20,472 bases of DNA from Ophiothrix spiculata (lineage: Eukaryota > Echinodermata > Ophiuroidea > Amphilepidida > Ophiotrichidae), in assembly GCA_000969725.1 (NCBI GenBank), contig JXSR01S002903.1. One strand, given 5' to 3'. Made by a program: the position numbers and the translations under genes. This document shows, in pieces, positions 10,153-19,500 of this stretch. A model generated the notes under the pieces. The model had not been told where the DNA came from. It worked only from the letters and a program-made list of their open reading frames with translations, and made no database searches. Every line of letters starts with the position of its first letter. The stretch's first letter is position 1.

Positions 10153-10395
10153 CCTAAAATATAAAAGACAAGCTTAGTGATAAAAAGTTAAATGATTACA
10201 TGCCTACTAAAAAGACAAATTGACAAATGTTTGAAAATGGAATGCTTAAAAGATCTTAGATACTGGAATGACATGGGAAGAAAACAAATCCCCCAAAGTT
10301 TTGTGCGTTTGATGGGCATCAAAAAAGTTATAATTTTTCAACATAACTTGTCCTTTCTATGCCTCATATTTGCCCCCCTCTTGTAATTTGGAAAG
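10153..10395. other. No gene recognised
   Basis: Short AT-rich spacer before the LINE; a 64-codon frame here has no support. Confidence 0.45.
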
Positions 10396-10413
10396 CAAAT
10401 AATAATAATAACA
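10396..10413. repeat. (AAT)n microsatellite at LINE 5' edge
   Basis: An AAT run (caaataataataataac) sits directly at the point where LINE homology begins. The LINE's own tail is ATT on the same strand, the reverse complement, so this is not the tail of a head-to-tail neighbour. Confidence 0.8.
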
Positions 10414-11873
10414 TGGACTTGACTTAAACAATCTTAAGAATTTCAGACCAGTATCCAACCTTCCGTTTATCTCAAAACTTCTTGAGAGAGTGGTTCTGCA
10501 ACAATTACAGCAGCATCTCTTTGACAATAACTTACTGGAAAATAATCAGTCTGCTTATAGAAAGGGTCACAGTGTAGAAACCGCAGTACTGAGTGTCATC
10601 GACAACTTGCTCACAAGCTCTGACGAGAAATTAGTCTCGCTCGTCGCCCTCCTTGACCTCAGTGCTGCGTTTGATACGCTTGACCATTCTATTCTGCTTA
10701 AACGCCTTGAAACTACATTCGGTATCAGTGGTATTGTTCTAAAATGGTTTTCTTCATATATTTTTCAAAGACATCAATCTGTTATTATTAATGGCAACAC
10801 ATCAAATCAGCGCCCACTTTTATATGGAGTTCCTCAAGGCTCTGTATTGGGGCCAGTGTTGTTCACGTTATATTCCCAATCTCTTTCAGATGTCATCAAC
10901 TTACATAATTGTTCCTTCCATAAGTACGCCGATGATACCGTTGTATTTCAAGGTGGACCACCTGAGCAGTTTGATTTAATAGAATGAAAATTCAAAAGTG
11001 TATAGTTGATATTTCACATTGGATGGACAGTAATAAGTTAATGTTGAATAGTGGAAAGACTGAGGTTTTGATCGCGGGCACCGCTTCTCGTGTAAAGCAA
11101 GTCGCTATCCGTTCAATCGAAATTTTAAATTCTGATGTTCAAATACAGGAGTCTGTTAAGTACCTTGGGGTTCGACTAGATCAAACGCTATCCATGTCCA
11201 GTCACATCAGTGATGTTTGTCGCTCGTCATTTCTGTCTTTAAGACGTATTGGCTGTATTCGATCTTATCTGTCTGATAGAGCTACATCTTGTCTAATCAA
11301 TTCTGTAGTAACATCACGTCTTGATTTCTGCAATTCATCCTTGACCGGCATCACCACTGATCAACTTAACAGACTTCAAAGAATACAAAATTGTGCGGCT
11401 CGCTTAATCATGAAAAAGAGGAAGTATGATCATATCACCCCTGTCATACATGAGCTTCACTGGCTGCCTTTAGACTACCGAATTAAGTATAAATTAGCTG
11501 TTCTTGCTTTCCAGCACTTTGACGGTACTTTACCATCCTACCTGTCTGCTACGCTCTGCACTTATGAACCTGCTCGATCATTACGATCTTCTTCTGAAAG
11601 ACTTTTGAAATCTCCTCGTGTTAGTCTAAAGTCAGCCGGTGAACGCTCCTTTCATTTTGCTGCCCCGGCTGTTTGGAATTCTCTTCCTAACAGCCTCCGT
11701 AACATTCATTCTCTTCCTCAGCTCAAGAAACATCTTAAAACTCACCTTTTTCGTCAGGCTTTTCCGGATTCACAGATGTAACTTGTTTGTTTTCTTCGTT
11801 CGTGTGCATTGAGATCATTTGATGAGTGTGCGCCTTATAAGAACCCTCCATTATTATTATTATTATTATTATT
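10411..11873 (+). mobile_element. 5'-truncated L2/CR1-type LINE fragment with (ATT)n tail
   Basis: Homology starts abruptly about 10412 inside the reverse transcriptase, so the endonuclease and any ORF1 are missing. The first frame has NFRPVSNLPFISKLLE, QSAYRKGHSVETAV, the first catalytic Asp region LLDLSAAFDTLDHS, GVPQGSVLGPVLF and the catalytic YADD. That frame stops at 10987. The next frame (10984-11781) continues with ISHWMDSNKLMLNSGKTEV and LHWLPLDYRIKYKLAVLAF. It ends with FHFAAPAVWNSLPNS and LKTHLFRQAF, typical of the L2/CR1 group C-terminus. One frameshift separates the frames (one base lost or two gained); otherwise they are long and open, suggesting a fairly recent copy. A short 3' UTR ends in (ATT)n. 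No convincing target duplication; the 5' edge abuts an (AAT)n run. Confidence 0.93.
10984..11781 (+). pseudogene. LINE reverse transcriptase, C-terminal frame
   Basis: This 265-codon open frame is the distal part of the LINE protein, downstream of the YADD motif. It holds the thumb region and the conserved C-terminal tail with HITPVIHELHWLPLDYRIKY and WNSLPNSLRN. It overlaps the end of the preceding frame by four bases. Without the upstream frame, which carries the catalytic aspartates, it cannot work alone, so I treat it as part of a broken LINE rather than a host gene. Confidence 0.88.
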
Positions 11874-11874
11874 A
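11849..11874. repeat. (ATT)n tail of the LINE
   Basis: About eight ATT units follow the 3' UTR motif gcgccttataagaaccctcc. This resembles the 'gcgctatataa...(ATT)n' end seen on many L2-type elements, and marks the 3' end of the insertion. Confidence 0.85.
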
Positions 11875-11950
11875 CTGCAGCATGGCTAAACATAATTGGT
11901 TGGCTTTCATTATACCTCAACTCAGATGCTATAAGTATCACTTTCACAAG

Positions 11951-12082
11951 CAGGCATGAGAATTTTCAGATAAAAAATCTACATTCATCATCAAGTCTAA
12001 TTTCTTCAACTATTTTTAAATTTACTCCATTGTTGACAAATGTTTACTCACATTTTCAAAAGAGAATGCATTGTCGTGCCTG
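11951..12082. mobile_element. MITE with CAGGCATGAGA ends and 6-bp target duplication (copy 2)
   Basis: CAGGCATGAGAATTTT at left pairs with CAGGCACGACAATGCA on the reverse strand. CACAAG is duplicated perfectly at 11945-11950 and 12083-12088. The ends match the copy at 3887-4051, which also has a 6-bp flank match. Confidence 0.75.
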
Positions 12083-12139
12083 CACAAGCATGACAAGCGA
12101 GTTCTTGTGCTTAATGTACGCAACTACATGGTAACCTCA

Positions 12140-12366
12140 AGTGTTCCCGCTAAAGGATTTTGACTTTGTGCCAAAGCGACATAAAAGTAAAAAGTACATC
12201 TCGCCATTGCCATTTTCGGAAAGATCACCTCAAATATGTGAGTAATTTTGAATATAATCTGAATAAAACTGATATAAGTGAACGTTTTGTAAAACTAAAA
12301 CCCTATACTTGACATTTTTTGAGCTTCTGCGCCAATTTTGCGACGTACATCCTTAGTAGGAACACT
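12140..12366. mobile_element. CAGTGTT-type MITE relative (copy 2)
   Basis: AGTGTTCCCGCTAAAGGAT at left pairs with AGTGTTCCTACTAAGGATG on the reverse strand at right. It shares end sequence and size with the element at 4354-4573. No clear 8-bp duplication is visible here. Confidence 0.6.
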
Positions 12367-12651
12367 AGTGTCTTCATATTTGAACTGATCTCTTGAATGT
12401 ACCTTATACGCTGCTGCAGTTGCACAACATTACTTAATAATATGCAATTATTTGTGATGAGTGCTCTGATCTATTGGGTCCAAACAAATATGGTGAGTTG
12501 TTTCGTGAATCTAACTGAAGCAATAGTTAGAATTGCCATGTCAATTTGTTTTGGAAAAGTCTTCATAGTCCAGGGGATAATCCCTGTCATTACATTATGC
12601 AGTTTGCAAACAAGTGAATATATTGTGTGCGTGTACGTTATGTGATAACGC

Positions 12652-12691
12652 ATGTGATCAGTCAAACCATTATAATTGTGACTGATCACAT
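12652..12691. repeat. Perfect 13-bp hairpin
   Basis: ATGTGATCAGTCA at 12652-12664 is inverted exactly at 12679-12691 around a 14-base loop. A smaller palindrome, cgttatgtgataacg, lies just upstream. No T run follows and no function is assigned. Confidence 0.6.
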
Positions 12692-12949
12692 TCCATTTAA
12701 ATGTGACAAGTTCATACTGCACAAGATATGGATTGATATTTGATCACAATTTTAAAAGAAATATTCTAATTTCAAGTATGGCATAACATAGGTTTTAAAA
12801 TAAGAAACGTGTGGGTCCAGTCAAGTTTCCCCTTTTGATGTGACTAGTCACAATTGTTTGGAAGCAGACCTACGTGTCGGACAAATTATACAATAAATGA
12901 AATCAGGATAGCAGTAGCGCTTTGCAAGATGAAGATCTGTTATCACGGT

Positions 12950-13165
12950 CCCAGCCCATCAGGGCAATCGGGGATTTTACTTTTTATCAGGGAATTTTGA
13001 TATGCCCAAAAAGTAGTCAGTCAGACCCATTTTCTCCGGTGTGTTAGATCTGTATACTTTTGCGTTTTTCGTAACGAAAAGCGTCATGGAATTTTAAGTC
13101 ATCCTAGAAAAGCCAGGGAAAATCTGGGAATTTTGATTTCTTAAAATGCTGGGAACTCTGTTTAT
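12950..13165. repeat. Degenerate repeat with GGGAATTTTGAT motifs
   Basis: Related phrases recur directly (cagggaattttgatatg and ctgggaattttgatttc, with catggaattttaagtc). A hairpin gcgtttttcgt/aacgaaaagc lies at about 13062-13083. It looks like an old dispersed repeat just beyond the channel's stop codon; ends cannot be fixed. Confidence 0.35.
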
Positions 13166-13203
13166 GAGAGTTGCAACTCATGTATAAACACAATTCTACA
13201 TTT

Positions 13204-13584
13204 TTAGAAGGTTATTGACCAATAGACAACATTGAATATTGAAAATAATATAAAGTACAACCAGCGAGAATGGAAGTCCATGTGGCGGGATGTGCACCTA
13301 GAACTAATACCGTGCTTTATCACTGGCATTAACCACATCAGCGACAGAACACCATCATGCGGATCCTTCACTTTGGGGATAGGATCTGTCTCCTCTGCTG
13401 ATTCCAGATCTAAAGAAAGATCATACTTGACATCCGATTTTGATGTAGAATTTTCGCGGGTACGGATGTGTCTTTTGCCGTGTCCCATTTTGGCGTTGAA
13501 TCTGTCGTGTCTGTAACCTGCGTTTGATGATAACTCAAATATGCTGCTTCTCCACTGCGCGGCCTTTTTGTCTTGTTTTCGTTC
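13204..13584 (-). CDS. Channel exon G (381 nt): cytoplasmic loop, M4 and stop
   Basis: The acceptor follows a strong pyrimidine tract (tttctttcag|GAACG), phase 0. The 126 residues start ERKQDKKAAQWR, a basic stretch just after M3 as is usual. Next comes a polar, divergent loop with the basic patch HGKRHIRTRE and an acidic stretch (LDLESAEETD). The exon ends DFHSR then WLYFILFSIFNVVYWSITF and TAA at 13206-13204. 'D-x-x-SR' followed by a helix containing FNxxYW is the family's pre-M4 and M4 signature. No extracellular tail follows M4. Downstream I see no AATAAA on this strand within 1 kb; a weak AGTAAA variant lies at 12981-12976. Confidence 0.95.
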   Translation of the reverse strand, partial: ERKQDKKAAQWRSSIFELSSNAGYRHDRFNAKMGHGKRHIRTRENSTSKSDVKYDLSLDLESAEETDPIPKVKDPHDGVLSLMWLMPVIKHGISSRCTSRHMDFHSRWLYFILFSIFNVVYWSITF

Positions 13585-16500
13585 CTGAAAGAAAAAAAAC
13601 AAACCACATAATAGAAGTGAAGTTTATAAGATATGTTGCATTTGCCCCTTCCCTTACTGTCTTGCTTCATCTTTGTTCAGAGGAAGACAAAGCATTCACT
13701 TATCTCTACATCATGGATCTTGTTCTGTTTTCGGGATTCATTGTTCCAAATTGTGACAAGCCAAACAGACAATGAACCTTTGATTTGCTTAGTGGTCATA
13801 TCGGTGGCCTCTCGATCTGTGTTTGGCGAATGACAATTGGGACAATTGGACATAAAATAGGGGCAAAGCCACAGGGGAGCAGTTTAGGCCTTGTATCCAT
13901 TGCCTGTTCTCCTTTTGCATATATGCCGTTGTTCCGTTTTGTATGCTAAGCAAAACAAATTGTTATTGTCTGTGCAGCGAGTGACAACCGGGGACAATTG
14001 AACACGGAACAAGTTCATATGCGCTTTGACAGCCAATGGATACGGGACCGTATGGAACCAGAGGAGGTTTTCAGAATATCCCACAATGCATTATTCTGAT
14101 ACACTTATATATATTAGGCAATAATGGTTTCCTGGACAAGGGGCTCTTAGGAATTTGAGAATTCCATTGAATAGTACTCATTCATATCTTTCCAGGGATG
14201 TGTTTCTTTTCACAAACGCCCAGTGTTTACCCACATTGCTGACACCTTAAAAACGTCAGAAACATGTACAGAAGTATAGGAGTTGAATTGGATTTGCAGG
14301 TATATTGTACAATGTTGCATTGCATCGTGGGATATTGTGAAAACCTCCTCTGTTATGGAACCAAGGCCTAAGAAGCAATATCTTCCAAGGTATATATATA
14401 CCCACCTCCTTAGCGTTAAGCTGACTGGCTATTGCATATTCTACCAATGCCGCAAATATAAACACTAAACAAGTTGCTAACCAGATGTCGATTGACTGAA
14501 AGTAATGAAAACAATAATTTACAGTTAATTTATTATACATATGCAGGAATCATGTGATTTTGCAACAAATACCAGTATACATAATTTGATACTAGTTTTG
14601 CACTGAATTGACTCTGATATTTGTGTTCATTAACATGTTTCAAATGGTTTGATCTATTACGGCAATGTACGGGGACGGGATATTACTGGAGGAGGGGCTA
14701 ATATAGGCCCTTAAAAGCGTTTTAAAACCCAATGCATTTTATCATGCATGGTGTAAACAATTGTCTACTCACATCTGAGTGCTGTAGTCGATCAGTTGAA
14801 GTTAGCACCAGTTGTTTGAAAACAGGCTAGCTCAGGCTACCCACCCCATGCAAGAAGATGACAGAAGTTAAGGGATTTCATGTTCTTATCTTCAACTATA
14901 GGTTCCTTTATAGGTTGTTGGTAATGTAAAATAATTTAGTTGTTTAAAATGGATCCGAGTGGAGCCTTGGCGATGTGTTTATATGTGAAATTAATTGCCC
15001 AGTATTCAGTTAAGTATACATGACAGATTTACCTTTGTATACGTTACTTGTGGCAAAGAATTGAGAACGGACGTGGACATCGTGGTCATTGTCAACACAG
15101 TGGTCACTCCTAAACTGACCCTGGCCGGTGCGGATTTAGAATCGATGAAAAAGGATAACCATGAGATGATGACTAGTAAATAGCTAGGTAGGTATACCGT
15201 TAACATGTAAGCTTGCCAATAACGGTCGAAATGGAATGTTACACCCGCACAACTGTAGTTTCCTGCAATGCAAATAGTTTACATTTTTCAAAGTTAGGCA
15301 AATATTTGAATTACTTTACAAAGTTTTTTATGGATAGAAGATCACATGTTAAGAGCGGCCATATTAATAGCGTGACGTTAACGATAATAAAAATAAAGTT
15401 AAAAAAATCATACGATTTATAAACTGGTTTATCTTACAAATGTGACTGCTACCTCGTCATCATCTAACTTGTATTTACGAAGCTTTATTTGTGTCATTTC
15501 GGTTTGTGGCTTATGACTTGCGGGTTGCAGGGCGAAATTTCGACTTATTTTTTCTGCTAGCGAGAGGTCTGGGGTTCGAGTCCCTGTTTGGCCAGGATTA
15601 TTATCTAATAAAATGAAATCCTGGTCTGTTTGTGATTTGTCTGGTTGTTATTAATGTTCTAGTGTACGATGCGTATTTCTCTATTCCTTTATCAAACTAT
15701 TTTCACTCATCCATGTACTTTATCATAATTAAGTTTTCGAAAACCATTTTACATCTTTGTAGTCAAAAAATCATTCAAATCAAAACCAGTAACTTGTGCA
15801 AAAAGAGGGTTAGCACTAAATTGCACCCACCCCTTACTGTCTGTGTATATCATGATGAAAGTGGCGCAACCAGATGTGTGAAGGGTTCTTTTATATGAAG
15901 GGGTGGGTGCAATATAGTGCTAACCCTCATTTTGCACAAGTTACTGGTTTTGATTTGAATGATTTTCTGACAATAATGATGAAAAATAGTTTTCGAAAAG
16001 TTAATTATGATCAAGTTCATGGACGAATAAAAATATTTTGACAAATTTTGGAGTCCCATGTGATTTCAATAAAACAAGCAGTCACTTATAAAATTGAGGG
16101 TTAGCACTATATTGCCCCGAGGTCTTGCACATTACAATTTCTAAGTTTCTAGAAACACTAGATGCCATTTTTTTTTCTTTTTCAAAATGCTAGATCTAAG
16201 AGTACTTGATGCAAGGATTATGAATTCAGTGATTCCGGAAAAACATCAAGTGTTTCTAAATGATCTACGGCCAACGGCGTTGAATAAAATTCAGGGGCAA
16301 TATAGTGCTAAGCTACAGTGTCTGATTTTTAAGCCACCCTTAGACTTTTGAACGGCTAAATCTTAGCAATACAATGATATTACTGAAAAAAGTGTACATT
16401 ATGGTGATAATTAAACTCAACCAGAGAAGTTTTGCCCAAAAATAATTGAAAAATTATGTAATAACTTGTTTTAAATGCATCTGTTTCAAAACCAGAACAA

Positions 16501-19500
16501 AGATGGTCGAAAAATAGGTGTGGGTTAGCACTATATTGCGCCTACCCCTTCATATCTCTGAAGTCTAATTACGCCATTGATAATCAAAAATGTTCATCTC
16601 CTACCTAATGCAAGTTTCCTGGTACTATGATAACTGCTGATACCTTGTAGATGGAAGGCGGGGATATTTATTTCAGAATCTAAAATTATTTGATCTTTTG
16701 GAATATCAAGAAGTAGATGATCGGATGTGTAGGCATCTTGAAAGAAAAGAGAAACAAGAAAAAACGGTTCAGCATGTAGGTTAATATCAAAGTTTGTAAA
16801 CTTTCGCTTAGGCTTAACTGCGTTTTATTGACACTGGAATAGTGTCGACGCTAGCTCTCAACGCTAGAACCTAATGGTCAAAAATTGAATCACAATGAAG
16901 AAAACTACATAGAAGCTCATGGTATCTTATAAGCAAATGCTGCACATCTACCACAATCGATTTTTGTTACTTTTGGTGACCACCATACTTATTTCTGAGG
17001 GTGAGGAGCTAGTGTCGAGCACTCATCGTCGACGCTATTCTAGTGGCAATAAAACGCGCAGTACTAGTAGCGCCTTATTATTTAAGAGAACTATCAGAAT
17101 AAGACACATGATGAACTCAACTTCCGTGATGTTAGGGTCAAACTATACGTATTTCTTATGGGCTACCAAATATTTAGTGCAACAAGTCTTTGTTATCTTA
17201 TAATCTGATACATAATTCCAATGTATTTCCTAATAATAACGGAGGCTTCGTGATGAAAAATCAATACACCACATGTGAGGAGTATTTGGTGAAAATGTTT
17301 GGTGATTTGCATTACTAAGTATCCGTTATTGATTAGAAGATTCATTGGAGTTATATGTTAGATTATAAGATAACAAAGACTTATTGTACAACATATTTGG
17401 TAGATCAAACAGAACTATAATTTGACCCTAAGAGTAGTTTGAATTGTTTATTTATGATCCAATCAAAGAAAATGTTTTTGTTATAAAATCAATTTAATTG
17501 GAATTATTGTCATCTTCCAAGTTCTCTCATGTGAGCCCACGTCACCCCTCAATAATTGTCATATGGCGCTGAAAATACATTTTATACAACAAATTATGCA
17601 GAAATTTGCAGAGTTTTAAGTGTATGTTTGAAAGCAGGCCGCAATGATATAGACTCCCGCAGATTAGCGGGGAGTATGTTCAACAGCAACAAACACGTAA
17701 AGAACGGATACAGTTCGGGTCCCGGGGGGGGGGGGGATGGGTCTAAAAACAAATTTGTACAGGGGTGTGCCACGCAGACTTCGCGATAAGGACCGTTCTC
17801 TATACCTAAAAAAAGGCAATTTTGCAACCCTTTACCATACCATTTACCATACCAACTTTTCCGCAAAAAACACCCAATTTTGGGCAAATTGGGTGCTTTT
17901 TAAGACAATTTTCTCAAAAAACACCAAATTTTCGATATATCTAAAATGGCGAAATTACACCCCAAAACCGTGGCATATACCCGTATATCAACCTAATATG
18001 AGAAACCCCCGGGGTTCAGGTGTACGTTCCCAATTTTTATATCATAAAAAATTCTGGGGATACTTACAACTTAACATTTCTATACTGCATTTTTGTTTAT
18101 CTAAAGGATATTTATGTAATTCCATCTGGCACCCTGTCATTAAGCTTAATCTGTGGACGAAACATGATATATTTTATTCTGTGTTAGCTTATGGTCAGTG
18201 GCATAACCAGACTATCGATATTGATGCAGTGCTAATGGTGCGCACTTTAGGGGTTTTATATACAACAGATTTTTGAAGCCCAAAATGATACACCCATTTT
18301 TTTAACGTATAGCTGACAAACAAACAAACAAACAAAAAAGGGTTTCCTATTGTTTTCTTGCCGTTTAAGTGTAATCTATTGTCAGTTGTTGTAACTAGAC
18401 AACAAACAACTGATATAGACTCCCTCAGATTAGCGGGCAGCATGTTCAACAGCAACAAACACGAAAAGAACGGATATAGTTCAGGTGTATGTTCCCAATT
18501 TTTATATCATTAAAAAATCTGGGGATACTTACAACTTAAAGCTGATTTTTAAAAAATTATTTCGTCAATTTTTCTAACAATATCAACATCGACGACACAA
18601 TTTGCAGGTAAGATCGTGTACAATTAGATTAGTACAGCATTCCTGAGCTACACATTTGGAAGATAAGGCTCATATATGACTCATGTTTATTTCATTCAAA
18701 AACACTCCTACTTCATGACCAATAATCATGAAATTGAACCAGACAAATATTCTTCCAAATAATTGATATAGCACAACTTTTGTTGTATGCAACCGATTGA
18801 AATGAAACAAACGGCATCGGAAAGTTAAATTCATTGTCTATAAACTGCAACCTTTATATACTTTCTGACTATCCGTTAAACCTAAGAAAATAACACGCAA
18901 AGATTGTGGGGTTCTTTTTCTGGGACACCCTGTATGTACGTACCTTTGTGATTTAAAAATTTGCCCATCAGGATAAATATACAAAGCTTTATTTAATGCA
19001 GTTAATTCGTGCGACCAGGCACGGATTTCATGAAGAAAAAATAGATCTGGGCTCCAAAAGAGTTCGATATCGTCTCCTTTCAAAACAAGCTCTGAATCTC
19101 CTTCAAATTTTAACCTTGTATCTTGCCATAATTGTCTTACGTAAATTGTCATAGATATTTCCTGTAAGATAACATTAAAGAAAAGAAAGAGATCAATATT
19201 ACAAAAGTTATTTTATTGTATTGCATTTGTGCTGTATTATTATGCTGTTTAAGAATGCTTTTGGATATATGTCAATTCATAAACTCCTCATTACCATTGT
19301 CAGTTCTCAATGTATCCACTACCTTGAGGGTAGACTGCCGGTATTTCACCTGTCATCCTTCTACATCTTGTATAATGTTTGTTAATAATCTAAACCCTAA
19401 CCAAATGTAAGCTCTTTTGTCCAACCTGGGTAGACTGGCTCTTCCAACCTGTGATCATTTATTTTTGCATTAGTATTGTCAATAATAATAGTTTTTAAGA

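Noticed and set aside
12652-12691. Hairpin considered as a terminator or regulatory RNA
   Set aside because: Perfect stem but no U run, and the genome is eukaryotic; more likely a small repeat remnant.
15442-15540. Minus-strand segment reading MTQIKLRKYKLDDDE before a GAG|gtagc donor, considered as the exon before GNYSC
   Set aside because: Its phase does not fit the M1 exon (the required phase gives a stop). The true exon at 16605-16736 fits phase, length and sequence on both sides.
15632-16059. Two frames with similar protein sequence on opposite strands, as if a duplicated gene
   Set aside because: They are the two arms of one DNA inverted repeat; the shared peptide follows from the DNA and has no domain features.
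17737-18276. Plus-strand 179-codon frame
   Set aside because: It spans the MITE and is antisense to the real Cys-loop exon; the translation has no family features.
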